Source of the DNA: Cymbidium sinense
Taxonomy: Eukaryota; Streptophyta; Magnoliopsida; Asparagales; Orchidaceae
Assembly: GCA_021442155.1 (NCBI GenBank)
Contig: CM038216.1
Span: 92,739,666-92,803,665 of the forward strand
Reading direction: 5' to 3'
DNA: 64,000 bases
The notes beneath the pieces were generated by a model. It saw only the letters and a program-made list of their open reading frames with translations. It was not told the DNA's origin and made no database searches. Made by a program: the position numbers and the translations under genes. This document shows, one piece after another, positions 33,391 through 46,406 of this stretch (positions are counted from its first letter, which is position 1; each line of letters begins with the position of its first letter).

Positions 33391-36075
33391 AAATATTTAA
33401 AAGAAACTAAACTAAATAAATAAGCCTAAACAAAATAAAATAAACTAAACCTAAAAAAACTTAAACCTAAACCTAAACTAAAACTACATAAACCTAAACC
33501 CTAAACCTAAACCTAAAAACAAACTAAACTTAAACCTAAATAAAACTAAATAAAACCTAGATAAAAAAAATTAAATAAACCCTAAACTAAATAAATAAAT
33601 TGAATAAATATACTAAATAAACCTAAATAAATAAAATAATATAAACTAAACTAAATAAATATAAATAAAATAAAATAAAATAAAAACCTAAACCTTAACT
33701 AAACCGTAAACCTAAAATAAAAACCTAAACATAAACCTAAGCTAAAAATAAAAATAAAAATAAACTAAAGTAAATAAAATAATAAACTAAAATCAAATAA
33801 ATAAAATAAAATAAATAAAAAATAAACTAAATTTTAAAATAATCCTAAATAAATAAAGTAAGTAAACAATAAAATAAATAAATATAAACCAAAACTAAAC
33901 ATAAACTAACTAAACCTAAATCGGAACCTAAACCTAAACCCCAAAAATAAACAAAATAAAACAAAAAATAAAACCTAATCCTAAACCTAAAAATAAATAA
34001 ACTAAACCTAAATAAATAAATAAACAAAATAAATAAACCTAAACCTAAACATAAACATAAACTAAACTAAGTAAGCTAAAAGTTAAATAGACAAATAAAA
34101 ATAAACCTAAACCTAAACTAAATAAAACTAAAAACTAAATAAACCTAAAAATAAAAATAAACTAAACTAAACTAAAATAAATGAACCTAAACCTAAACCA
34201 AAAATAAAAATAAAAAAGAAACCTTATTAAATAAACTAAATAAACTAAACTAATAAAATAAAATTAGATTAAAATAAAAATAAATAAACCTAAACCTAAA
34301 AATAAAAAAACTAAACTAAATAAACCTAAATAAACCTAATCCTAAACATAAACTAAAACAAACTAAAAGCCTAAACCTAAACCTAAACCTAAATAAACTA
34401 AAATACAAATAAAAATATACCTTAACCTAAAATAAAAACTAAATAAAATAAACTAAATAAAACCTAAACCAAAACGTAAACCTAGATAAAAATAAAACAT
34501 AAACTAAATAAACATAAATAAAAATAAAAAAAAAAACTAATTAAACCCTAAACTTAAATAAAAACTAAATTTAAACTTAAACAAAACCTAAGCCCTAAAC
34601 CTAAACTAAACTAAATAAACCAAAAAAATAAACCTAAACCTAAACTAAATAAACTAAAAAAACTAAATAAAATAAACTAAACTAAATAAAAACTAAAAAT
34701 AAATAAATAAAATAAAAAGTAAATAAAACCTAAACCCAAAATAAACCTAAATCTAAAAACCTAAACATAAATAAAATTAAACTAAACTAAAATAAAACTT
34801 TAAATAAGTAAAAACTAAACTAAATAAGTAAATAAACTAAATAAACCTAAACTAAACTAAATGAACTAAACTAAAAACCTAAATTAAAATAAACTAAATG
34901 AAACCTAAACCTAAATATTTAAAATAAACTAAACTAAATAAATAAACCTAAACAAAATAAAATAAACTAAACCTAAAAAAACTTAAACCTAAACCTAAAC
35001 TAAAACTAAATAAACCTAAACCCTAAACCTAAACCTAAAAACAAACTAAACCTAAACCTAAATAAAACTAAATAAAACCTAAACAAAAATGTAAATAAAC
35101 CAAAAACTAAATAAATAAATTAAATAAATATACTAAATAAACCTAGATAAATAAAAAAAACTAAACTAAATAAATAAAAATAAAATAAAATAAAATAAAA
35201 ACCTAAACCTAAACCAAACCGTAAACCTAAATAAAAAACCTAAACATAAACCTAAGCTAAAGAAAGAAAATAAACTAAAGTAAATAAAATAATAAACTAA
35301 AATAAAATAAATAAAATAAAATAAATAAAAAATAAACTAAATATAAAAATAAACCTAAATAAATAAAGTAACTATAAAAAAAAATAAAAAAATAAATATA
35401 AACCAAAACTAAACCTAAACTAAGTAAACCTAAATAGAAACCTATACCTAAGCCCTAAACCCTAAATAAAATAAAACAAAATAAACCAAACTAAATAAAA
35501 TCTTATCATAAACCTAAATAAATAAATAAACTAAATAAATAAACTTAAACCTAAACCTAAATAAATAAATAAAATAAATAAATAAACCTAAACATAAACA
35601 TAAACCTAAACTAAACTAAATAAGATAAAAGTTAAATAAACAAATAAAAATAACCTAAACCTAAACCTAAACCTAAACTAAATAAAACTAAAAACTAAGT
35701 AAACCTAAAAATAAAAATAAACTAAACTAAACTAAAATAAATAAATCTAAAAAAAATAAACCTAAAATAAACTAAATAAACTAAACTAATAAAATAAAAT
35801 TAGAATAAAATAAAAAATAAATAAACCTAAATAAATAAAAATAAAACCTAAACTAAATAAACCTAAATAAACCTAAACCTAAACATAAACTAAAATAAAC
35901 TAAAAGCCTAAATAAATCTAAACCTAAATAAACTAAACTAAAATAAAAATATACCTTAACATAAATAAAAATATAATAAACCTAAACTAAACTTAAACCT
36001 AAAATAAAAACTAAATAACACAAACTAAATAAAACCTAAACCTAAACGTAAACATAAACCTAAATAAAAATAAAA
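33391..36075 (+). repeat. Segmental tandem duplication, period about 1.52-1.58 kb
   Basis: AAATATTTAAAAGAAACTAA at 33,391 is matched by AAATATTTAAAATAAACTAA at 34,913, and the sequence stays collinear through ACAAACTAAAC (33,520 and 35,041), AAATATAAACCAAAACTAAA (33,880 and 35,394) to CCTARATAAAAATAAAACAT (34,481 and 36,059). The two halves are about 33,391-34,515 and 34,913-36,075. Confidence 0.8.
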
Positions 36076-37036
36076 CATAAACCCCAAAACCCTAAACCCT
36101 AAACCCTAAACCTTAAATCGTAAAACCCTAAACCCTATCGCTAAATCATAAACACTAAACCCTAAAACCTAAAACCATAAACCTTAAAACCTAAACCCCA
36201 GACCCTAAACCCTAAAACCTAAACCCTAGAAACCTAAAAAGCTAAACCTAAACAAAATAAAACATAAAAATAAAATAAATAAATAAAACCTAAACCAAAA
36301 TAAAATAAAAATATTAAATAAAATAAAAACCTAAACTAAAACCTAAACCTAAACCTAGACCTAAACCTAAATATAAACCTAAAAAAATAAAAAAAATTAA
36401 AACTAAGCTAAAATAAACTAAACAAAAACCTAAACTAATCTAAAAAAAACCTAAAAATAAAATTCCTATATAAAATAAAACCCAAATATAAAATAAAAAA
36501 ATAAAGCTAAAATAAAATAAAATAAAATTAAAAAAAAACCTAAACCTAGAAAATTAAACCTAAAACTAAAACCTAAAAATAAAAAAAAAGAAAAAACCTA
36601 AACCCTAAGCTAAAAAAAAAAACCTAAAATAAACAAAATAAAATAAACCTAAACTAAAATAAACTAAACTAAACTAAATAAAACATAAACCTAAACCCAA
36701 ATCTAAATAAAATAAAATAAACTAAAAATAAACCTAAACCTAAACTAAAAAATAAAACTTAGAAATAAACCTAAAATAAAAACCTAAAACCTAAACCTAA
36801 AAAAATAAAATAAAACCTAAAAAAAATAAAGAATAAAACCTAAACAAAAAAATAAAATTAAAATAAAAAAAACTAAAAAATAAAGATAAACCTACACCTA
36901 AATCTAAAATATATTAACAAAACTAAATAAAAATAAAAAATAAACCTAAAAAGAGAATAAAATAAAATAAACTAAAATAAATAAAAAATAATCTAAATAA
37001 ACCTAAACCTACCAATTTACTTAATTTCAAAAGAAA
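36076..37036 (+). repeat. Telomere-like block (to 36,235) and spacer 13
   Basis: CCCTAAA variants followed by a full-length spacer. The boundary motif AAACCTACCAATTTACTTAA lies at 37,005-37,024. Confidence 0.8.
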
Positions 37037-38230
37037 TACCCTAAACCCTAAACAATAAATCCTATACCTTAAACCCTAAACCTAAAACTAACCCTAAACC
37101 TTAAACTAAAATAAACCTTAAACTCCTAAACTCCTAAAATAACTCCTAAACCCTAAACCTAACCCTAACCCTAAACTCCTAAAAACTCCTAAACTTAAAT
37201 AACCTAAACCTAAACCTAAACCTAAAACTAAACCTAAACTTAAAATAAACTTAAAACCTAAACCTAAACTCCTAAACCTTAAAAAACCCTAAACCTAAAC
37301 CTAAAGCTAAACCTAAACTTAAACCTAAACTAAACCTAAACCCTAAACCTAAAACTAAACCTAAACCCTAAATCCTAAATCCTAAACCCTAAAAACCTAA
37401 AAGCCTAAACCCAAACTAAATAAAACCTAAAAATAAAATAAATAAAAAACTTAAACCTAAACAAACTAAATAACTAAAATAAAATAAATACCTAAGCTAA
37501 AATCAAAACCAAAAACCTAAACCTAAACCTAAACCTAAACCTAAAAATAAAATAAAATAAAAAAAAACTAAACTAAAATAAAATAAATAAAAACTTAAAC
37601 TAAACTATAAAATAAGATAAACCTAAAACTAAAAACCTAAAAATATTTAAACTAAATAAAATAAAAAAATAAAATAAACCTAAAATAAAATATAATAAAA
37701 TTAAATAAAAAGCTAAACCTAAAAATAAACCTAAAAGAAACCTAAAATAAATAAAAAAATAAAACTAAACCGTAGTTAAAAAAAAACCTAAACCTCAAAT
37801 AAACAAAATAAAATAAACCTAAACCTAAGTAAATTAAACTAAACTAAAATAAATAAACCTAAACCTAAACCTAAAATAAACTAAACTTAAACCCTAAACT
37901 AAATAAAATAAAATAAACTAAAAATAAACCTAAACCTAAACTAAAAAATAAAACTAAAATAAGCCTAAAATAAAACCTAAAATCTAAACCTAAACCTAAA
38001 AATAAAAAATAAAAACTAAACCAAAAAGGCAAAATAAAAAATAAAACTAAACTAAAAAAATAAACCTAAACCAAAACTTAAACCTAAAACATAAACTAAA
38101 ATGAATAAACCTAAAGTAAATAAACTAAACTAAATAAAATTAAAAAATTAAAAAAAAACTAAAATGAATAAAAATAAACTAAGTAAACTAAATAAACCTA
38201 ATCCTACTTGTTTACTTAATTTTAAAATAA
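37037..38230 (+). repeat. Telomere-like block (to 37,400) and spacer 14
   Basis: The telomeric part has a local CTCCTAAA variant cluster (37,105-37,275). The spacer ends with TAATCCTACTTGTTTACTTA at 38,199-38,218. Confidence 0.8.
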
Positions 38231-39640
38231 AAAACCCTAAACCCTAAACCTTAAACCCAAAACCCTAAACCCAAAACCCAAACCCTAAAACTAACTCTAA
38301 ACCTACAGCCCTAAACCATAAACCATAAAGCCTAAACACTAGAAAACCCCAATCCCTAAACCCTAAACCCTAAACCTTAACTATAACCCTAAACCTAAAA
38401 CCCTAAATCATAAAATAATAAAACCTTAACCCTAAACCCAAAATAAACCCTAAACCCTAAACCCTAAATACCCTAAACACTAAACTAATAACCCTAAACC
38501 CTAAACACTAAACCTTAAAAACCCTAAACCCTAAAACCTAAATAGTAAAACCTAAACCCTAAACTCTAAACCCTAAAACCATAAACCCTAAAATCATAAA
38601 TTCTAAACCCTAAATCTTAAACCTTAAACCTTAAGAAGCTAAAAAACCTAAACCTAAACTAAATATAACCTAAAAATAAAATAAATAAAAATACATAAAC
38701 CTAAATGAAAAAAAGAAAATAAACTAAAATAAAAACGAGAAATTAAAACTTAAACCTAAACCTAAAAATAAAATAAAATAAAAAAACTCAAATAAAATAA
38801 ATAAAAGCATAACAAAACTAAATAAAATAAATAAACCTAAGAATTAATAACCTAAATATAATAAAAACTAAATATAAAATAAAAATAAAATAAACCTAAA
38901 ATAAACTAAAATAAAAAACTAAATAAAATCCTAAACCTAAAAAATAAACCTAAAAATAAATAAAAAATGAAACCTAAACCCTAAACTAAAAAAATAATTA
39001 AACTCTAAATAAAAATTAAAGAAACCTAAACCTAAACTAAAATAAATAAAATCTAAACATAAAGCTAAAACAAACTCAACCTAAACCTAAACCTAAAAAA
39101 ATAAAATAAAATAAACTAAAAGTAAACCTGAAGCTAAACTAAAAAATAAAAACCAAAAATAAACCTAAAATGATAACCTAAAACCTAAACCTAGAAAAAA
39201 TAGAATAAAAATGTAATCCTAAACCTAAAAATAAAAAATAAAACCTAAACTTAAAAAATAAAATAAAAATAAAACTCAACTAAAATTAAACCTAAACCTA
39301 AACTAAAAATAAAACCTAAAAATAAACCTAAAATTAAATCCAAAAACTTAAACCTAAAAAAATAAAAATAAAAACCTAAACCTAAACCTAAAAAATTTAA
39401 AATAAAACCTAAACCAAAAAATAAAATAAAATAAACCTAAAAAATAAACCTAAACCTAAACCTAAAAACTAAACTAAAATAAAAAACCTAAGCTGAAATA
39501 AATAAACCTAAAATAAATAAACTAAACTAAATAAACAAAATAAACCTAAATAATAATAAAAAATAAAATAAACTAAAAAATAAATAATAAATAAACTAAA
39601 TAAACCTAAACCTATTAGTTTACGTAATTTTTTTAAAAAA
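38231..39640 (+). repeat. Telomere-like block (to 38,640) and long spacer 15
   Basis: The spacer is about 1.0 kb, longer than usual because the AAACTCAACTAAAA…AAACCTAAACCTAAA segment is repeated internally (near 39,270 and 39,420). Landmark CCTAAGAATTAATAACCTAA lies near 38,837. The boundary motif AAACCTATTAGTTTACGTAA lies at 39,608-39,627. Confidence 0.8.
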
Positions 39641-40152
39641 ATCCTAAACCCTATATCCTAAACCCAAAACCCTAAACAAAAAAACTAACCCTAAATTGAA
39701 AACTCTAAACCTGTAACACTAAATCTACAACCCTAAACCTAAACCATAAACCTAAAAAATCCTAAACCTTAAACCATAAACTCTAAACCCTAAACCCTAA
39801 ACCCTAACCCTAACCTTAGCCCTAAAACCTAAACCCTAAAAGAATAATCATTAAAACCCTAAACTCTGAACCCTAAGCCCTAAACCCTAAATGCTAAACC
39901 CTAAACCATAAACCCTAACCCTTACCCTATCCCTAAAAGAATAATCTCTAAAACCCTAAACCCTAAACTCTTAAGCCCTAAACCCTAAACACTAAACCCT
40001 AAACCCTAAACCATAATGATAAGCCCTAAACCCTAAACTTTGAACCCTAAAACCTAAACCCCAAATCTTAAAGCTAAACCTAAAGTAACTAAATAAATTA
40101 AAAATTATACCAAAACCCTAAAACCTAATAACTTAAACCTAAACCTAAACTT
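39641..40152 (+). repeat. Telomere-like block and GRP leader
   Basis: CCCTAAA variants, with a near-duplicate AGAATAATC[AT]…AAAACCCTAAA pair at 39,840 and 39,938, then the leader AAAGTAACTAAATAAATTAA at 40,082. Confidence 0.82.
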
Positions 40153-40506
40153 TAAGACTAAAAACTGACTAAACATCATAACCGTGCTCATAGATAAACT
40201 AAAGACTAAAATTAATGGGATAGAGGTATATGGATATAAAAAAATTATGGAGGCATGAGCTACTGAGGTTACACCCATGGTGAATAAATCTAATATGAAT
40301 TCTAAACCTGAGAAACTAAAGAATGGTCATAAATCTAAAAAATTTACAGAGATGGTTATAAATATCTAAGGTTTCTGATTTGCTCTATGCATGCTCATTT
40401 TTTTCTATGTCATCTCTTATGTCTTAGAGAACATGGTGTGTTACTTGGCAAATGAAATCAAAAGAAAGAAATGTTGGCTTTGAATTTCTTCTCTATTAAA
40501 AAAATC
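40153..40506 (+). pseudogene. Glycine-rich RNA-binding protein retro-fragment, copy 9 (heavily remodelled)
   Basis: The 5' half keeps anchors such as TATGGATAT, TTATGGAGGCA, GAGGTTACACCCATGGTG and AAAGAATGGTC, but between them sequence is replaced by CTAAA-type words. The last 130 bases (TTGCTCTATGCATGCTCAT, GTGTGTTACTTGG, AAATGTTGGCTTTGAATTT) are clean. The uneven decay, with a clean 3' UTR and an overwritten 5' half, is unusual. Confidence 0.82.
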
Positions 40507-40747
40507 AAAAACCTTAAACCCTAAACTAAAACATGAACCCTAAACCTTAAACCTAAACCCTAAACCCTAAACCCTTAACCATAAACCCAAAAACAAAAAT
40601 AACATAAAAAATAAACCCTAACCCTAAATGCTAAACCCTAAAACTAACTCGAAACACTAAATCCTAAACTCTAAACCTACAAAAAACTAAACCCTAAACC
40701 TAAAAAAACCAAACCCTAAACCTAAACCCTAAAACCAAAAAAACCCT
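40507..40747 (+). repeat. Telomere-like block
   Basis: CCCTAAA variants with AAAAACAAAAATAA interruptions; grades into the next block. Confidence 0.8.
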
Positions 40748-41834
40748 AATAAGAAACTAATAAAACACAAAACTATACTAACTAAAACTAAAACTAATAG
40801 GTAATAAACTAAAACTAATAAATGTTAAACTAATAATAAACTAAAATAAATACTAATAAAACTAATTAAACTAGACTAACTAAATAATAACTAAAAAATA
40901 ATAAACAAATAATAAAAAAACTAATTAAACTAATAAACAAATTACTTACTAAATTAAACATAAACAAAACCTAATAAAACTAACTAAAAATAAACTAAAC
41001 TAATAAAATTAATAAAAATTAAACTAAACCTAAACTAATAATAACTAAACAAAACTAATTAAATAATTAAACTAGCCTAATAAATAATTAACTAATAATA
41101 ATTACTAACCAAAAAATATAAACCCCAAAACATAACTAACCTAATAAATAACTAACCTATAATAAAACTAAACACAATAACTAAACTAATAATAACTACC
41201 TAAACTAAACTAATAACCAATAAAATAAAAAACCAATAAACTAACTAAATAACTAATATAACTAACTAATAACCAAAACAAATAACTAAATTAATAAAAA
41301 ACAAAACTAAATAATAATAATTAAAACTAATAATAAAATTAAAAAAAACTAATAAATTAAAACTAAATCAAAAACAACTAACACTAAATAAACTAATAAT
41401 AAATTAAACTAAATAAAACTAATAACTAAAATATAATAATAAATAATAATAATAATAAACTAATTATAATAAACTAAATAATAAATAAACTAAACCTAAT
41501 AAATAAACAAACCCAATAAATAACTAAATAATAAACTAATAAAACTAACTAAACTAATAAATTAATAACTAAAAAAATAAACTAAACTAAAAACTAATAA
41601 TAACTAAAAAAACACTAAATAATAATAAAACCTAATAACATAAAAACTAATTAAACTAAACTAAACACTAAACTAACCAAACTAATAAATGATAATAAAC
41701 TAAATAAAAACTATATAATAAAACTAATAATATTTAAATAATAATAAACTAATAAAACTAAACTAACTAAATAAAAAACTAATAACTAAACTAACTAAAA
41801 CTAATAAACTAATAATAATAATAATAACTAAAAC

Positions 41835-41889
<55 letters not shown>
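41835..41889 (+). repeat. TAA trinucleotide microsatellite
   Basis: About 18 uninterrupted TAA units within the CTAATAA array. Confidence 0.95.
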
Positions 41890-41890
<1 letters not shown>

Positions 41891-42724
41891 CTAAATAAAC
41901 GAAACACTAAACCCATAAATGTAAATTAAAAAAACTAATAATAATAATACTAATAATAACGAACTAAACTAAACTAAAATAACTAATAACTAATGACTAA
42001 TAAAAACTAATAATAATAACTAACTAATAACTAACAAAAACTAAAAAACCTAAAATATTTAAAACTAAACTTAAACAAATATAAAATAAATAAACCAAAT
42101 AAAAAATATAATAAAACTAAATAAAAACTAAAAAATATACCTAAAAGAAAACCTAAAATAAATAAAAATAAACCCAAACTAAAAAAAAAACCTATACCAA
42201 ATAAACAAAATAAAATAAACCTAAACTTAAAGTAAAATAAACTAAACTATAAATAAAACCAACCTAAACTAAAATAAAACTAAATACCTAAACTAAATAA
42301 AATAAAATAAAGTAAAAACCTAAACCAAAACTAAAAAAATAAAACTAACCAAAAATTCTAAAATCTAAACCTAAATCAAAAATAAAAAACCTAAACCATA
42401 AACCCTAAAAAATCCTAAACTAATATAAACTCTAAACCAAAACTAATCTAAACCCTAAACTAACTACCTAAACCCTAAACTAAAAATATAATCACTAAAA
42501 CCCTAAACTCTAAACTAAATCTAAACCCTAAATAAACTAAACCCTAAACTAATACTCCTAAAAAAGCATAATCCCTAAAACTAAACTAAACTCTAATAAA
42601 CTTAAACTAAACTAAATCATAACTAAGTAAACTAAACTAAAACCCTATAAACAAATAAACCTAAAGTAACTAAATAAATTAAAATAAACTAAACCCTAAA
42701 ACCTACTAAACTTAAACTAAACCT

Positions 42725-42860
42725 TAAGACTAACCTTGACAAACATAAAAAACTAGATAATAAGTGGAGGCTAAGACTAATAAACTAAAGGTAATAAGCA
42801 ATAATAAACTAGGTTACACTATAAAAACTATATGAAATAACTAAAACTAAATAATGGCCA
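42725..42860 (+). pseudogene. GRP relic, copy 10, almost overwritten by CTAATAA words
   Basis: Follows the standard leader and keeps ordered anchors of the GRP insert: CCTTGACAAACAT (for CCTTGATGGCAGGAACAT), CTAGAT, GTGGAGGC, GGTTACA and ATAATGGCC (for AGAATGGCC). Everything between is CTAA/TAATAA. The 3' UTR is gone. The order of anchors and the leader make the identification likely. Confidence 0.65.
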
Positions 42861-44564
42861 AAACCAATAATAAGAAACCACAAAACACTAAACTATACTA
42901 ATAAAACTAAAACAAATAAGCAATAAAATAAAATTAATAAATATTAAACTAATAATAAACTAAAGCAAAAACTAATAAAACTAACTAAACTAGACTAACT
43001 AAATAATAACTAAAAAATTAATAAACAAATAATAACAAAAACTAATTAAACTAATAAACAAACTAATTACTAAATTAAACATAAACAAAAAAACTCACTA
43101 GTAAACTAACTAAAAATAAATTAAACTAATAAAATTAATAAAAACTAAACTAAACCTAAACTAATAACTAAAACTAAACTAAAAATAACTAAACTACTAA
43201 TAAATAACTAACTAATAATAATAACCAATAAAATATAAACTAAACATAACTAACCTAAAATAACTAACCTATAATGAAATAAACACAATAACTAAACTAA
43301 TAATAACTAAACTAACTAAATAAAAACTGATAACTAATAAACTAAAACTAATAAACTAACTAATAAACTAATAAACTAATAAACTAATAAACTAATAAAC
43401 AAACTAACTAATAAAAAACCAAACTATAAATAAACCCAAACAATAAAATAAAAACTAAACTAATAAACTAATAATAACCAAATAAATAAATAACTAACTA
43501 AAACTAAAACCCTAAACCTAAACCAAAATAAAACCATAAAAACTAACTAATAAATAAATAATATAAATTAAACCTAATAAACTAACTAAACTAATAATAA
43601 ACTAATAATAAAACACCTAGCTAAAAGACTTAATAATAACTAACTAATAATAAACTAATAAACTAATAACAAAATAAAACAATACTAACTAAATAGTTAA
43701 ACTAAATAACTAAACTAATAAAACCTAATAAATAAACTAATAATAATAATAATAAAACTAACTCTCAAAAACTAAACTAAAAAAACTAATAATAATTATA
43801 ATAATAATAACTAATAACTAACTAACTAAACTAATAAATTAATAATAATAAAACTAATAATAAACTAACTAATAAATAACTAAATAACTAAACCCTAAAC
43901 CCTAACTAAATAGATAAACTAAATAATAATAATAAAACTAATAATTATAAAAAATTAAAGAAAAACTAAACTAAAATAGAACTAATAATAAAATAACTAA
44001 CTAAACCATAAACTAAACTAAAAAACTAATAATAATAAACTAATAAACCAAAACCCAATTAAACTAATAAAACTAATAAACTAATAAATAAAGTAACAAA
44101 CTAAATTAATAAAACTAAACCACTAACTAAAACTAAAAACCTAAATAATAATAAAACCATAAACTAATAATAATAACTAACTAACTAATGATAACTAAAA
44201 AATAAACTAAAATAAACTAAACCCCTATAAACAAACTAACTAAATAAAGTAATAAACAAAACCTAAACCCTAAACTAACCTAAAATAATAATAACTAAAA
44301 CTAAAACTAATAAAACAAAACTAACTAAACTAAACATATAATTAATAATAAACTAATAATAACCTAAAACTAATAAAACCTAATAATAACTAATAAACAC
44401 TAAACCTAAAACCTAAACCCTAAAACTAAACTAAACCCTATTATTGGGAAATTTTGGGATCCCTCACATTCTTGGTGAGTTTTTGAGCACTTTCTCTCTT
44501 GGATTCCCTATAGATTGTTTGCTTTTGGCTGATATCAACTTGTTCTTAGCATGCATCATGACTC

Positions 44565-46406
44565 ATGGCGTCGACTTCTTTAAATCCATGGGGTAAATCC
44601 CATGTGCTGATGGATCCTGTTAGGGCATCAAATTTTTTCGGTAATCCTACTTCTAAATTACCTATTATTACTAAATCTTTCAAAGAGGCTTTAACTAGTA
44701 AGAATTCCTCCACTGAGACTCCTTTGAATTTGCTTCATACGACTTTTAAAGGTACCCCGACAATTATAATTTCATATGAGGATATTGAAAGATTAGTTTT
44801 TGCTTTTTTCTTTGATTGGAAAGTTTTCATTTAAATGGCCAAAGATGGAAGATATTCATTCTTTTTCATAGCTTAAATTTATCTAGTTCTTTTCTATTGG
44901 GTGATTGATAAGGCATGTTCTGATTAAGCTTTCTAATGACCTTAATTATGGAAGAATTTTTTTCTAGGCATTCTGTTTTTAATTTTCAAATGTGTATTCT
45001 GAAGTGGATGACAATGTTTGATGTTAATGAAGAGTCTCCTATTGTTCCTATTTGGAGTTCTTTACCTAACTTACAGATTCATCTATTTAATCATCATATT
45101 CTTTATGTTTTTGGGTCAATTTTTGGTTGGCCTTTACAAGTTGATCAAGCAACAACAACTTCTTCTAGACCGTATGTTGCTAGAATTCTTATAGAGATTA
45201 ATATTACTAATAAATCCAAAAGAAATTTGGTTGGGTTTGAAGAAATGCGGTTATTTTTAGAAAGTTGTATTTGAGAAGTTTTCATTATTTGTAATCATTG
45301 TAAGATTGATGGGCATGAAATTTCTGAATGCTTTATTGTTCATCCCTCTCTTAGGAAGAAAATCACCAGTAAGAATTCAATTGTTGAAAAAATTGATGAT
45401 TCTCTCAAGTTGGATAAAGGAAAAATCTGCTTTTCAAAATTTTGATGTTTTGCAAAGCTAGGTTTCTTAATCTTCTAAAAAAGTTTTACCTATTAATGAT
45501 TTCTCTAATGCAAAAATTAATTTTGATTTTTTTGAAAAAGTTTTAACTAATAATCATTCTCTGAGTGTTTCTTTTGATGATTCTATTAAAGGGATAACTT
45601 TAGAGGCTGTGCTTAATGATTCTAATGGTTTGGATGTTGTGAATAAGTCCAGTCATGTTGATGGTTTGAATATTGTTGATGCTAACACCATTTCTTCTAA
45701 TATATTAGATGTTGTTTCTCTTTTTCCTATGTCTACTTTAGATCATGGGGAAGAGACTATTTCTTTGCCTTCTTTGATTAAGAATGGTGGTGAAAAGGAT
45801 TTTCTTATTTCTAATATTTTAACTTCTGGTCTTGAAAAACTTGTTAATATTGGTGATCCTTCTTTTAAAAATTAAGATTTAGATACCTGTGATAATTCTC
45901 TCATTATGAATAGTTCTATTTCAGTTCAAAATGATGGTTTTTCTATGGCTGGTAATTATGTTCAGAATTTTGGTAATATGCTATGTGTTTCTAAGGGATT
46001 TGAATCTTATTTTAATCCCTTACATGAAGATTGTACTGAAAATCTAGATTCTACTTCACTTGCTTCTTTTATGAATGAAGACATGGAGGATACTCATGAT
46101 ATTTGGTTGGAAGGTGAAAATATTGATAATTGTCTTCTTAATAAAGCTGTTTTTGCTCCTTTCACTTCTGATTCTAAAATGCATACTATTTTTGATTTTC
46201 CTTTGTCTAATGTTGTGGATGATTCTCAATGCTCATCTTTAGATTTGATAGCTTCTTTTGATCCCCATGCCTTTTATAACAATACTAATTCATTTTCAGA
46301 TGGAGATTTTTTTGAGAAAGGGCATGGTTCAAGAAAAAAAAGTGTTCATATTTATGCCCGTCCTCACTTGATGAGGGTTACTCGTTCTAAAGCTTCTTGG
46401 AAATAA
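44565..46406 (+). pseudogene. Decayed LINE ORF1 (DUF4283 and CCHC zinc knuckle)
   Basis: Reading pieces on the plus strand in order: 44,565-44,834 (89 codons, MASTSLNPWGKSHVLMD…), 44,936-45,274 (112 codons, NFQMCILKWMTMFDVNEESP…, ending near LVGFEEMRLFLES), a segment with CNHCKIDGHEISEC (about 45,291-45,332, fitting C-x2-C-x4-H-x4-C), 45,609-45,875 (88 codons) and 45,906-46,406 (166 codons, Ser/Asn/Asp-rich, ending LMRVTRSKASWK). The order, a DUF4283-like RNA-binding region followed by a zinc knuckle and a low-complexity tail, is that of plant L1 ORF1, an RNA-binding protein that packages the element's RNA. Stops and frameshifts (44,832; around 44,870-44,935; TGA at 45,272; 45,443; 45,873) make it non-functional. 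Confidence 0.85.

Larger units (their letters stand above)
31200..36075 (+). repeat. Long degenerate telomere-derived array without gene pieces
   Basis: Almost 4.9 kb of CCTAAA, CTAAA and TAAA words with very few G, no boundary motif, no P0 or GRP remnant and only scattered full CCCTAAA units. Reads as telomere-type sequence whose C-runs have shrunk from 3 to 2, 1 or 0. Contains the duplication and hexamer run listed separately. Minus-strand frames rich in F/Y/L (for example 33,845-34,027) are by-products of the A-rich composition. Confidence 0.8.
40748..44439 (+). repeat. CTAATAA-word array with a 2.12 kb tandem duplication
   Basis: A distinct array dominated by CTAATAA, AACTAA and TAATAA words, nearly G-free. 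TAATAAGAAACTAATAAAAC at 40,748 corresponds to TAATAAGAAACCACAAAACA at 42,868, and the match continues through CTAGACTAACTAAATAATAA (40,872 and 42,991) to about 41,200 and 43,300. Between the two copies lie a spacer fragment (42,050-42,390), CCCTAAA-like DNA (42,390-42,660), a leader (AAAGTAACTAAATAAATTAA at 42,663) and a GRP relic. The array therefore also follows the composite unit plan. Confidence 0.75.

Noticed and set aside
33845..34027. Phe/Tyr/Leu-rich minus-strand frames (also 55,103-55,288, 56,774-57,013, 58,345-58,569, 62,556-62,747)
   Set aside because: They are the complement of A-rich, C-poor telomere-derived spacer; the hydrophobic look comes from TTT/TTA/TAT composition. No start context, no domain, not conserved between spacers as protein.
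31200..36075. CRISPR-like array or regularly spaced repeats
   Set aside because: Words are 4-7 bases, unspaced, and the context is plant telomere-derived DNA.
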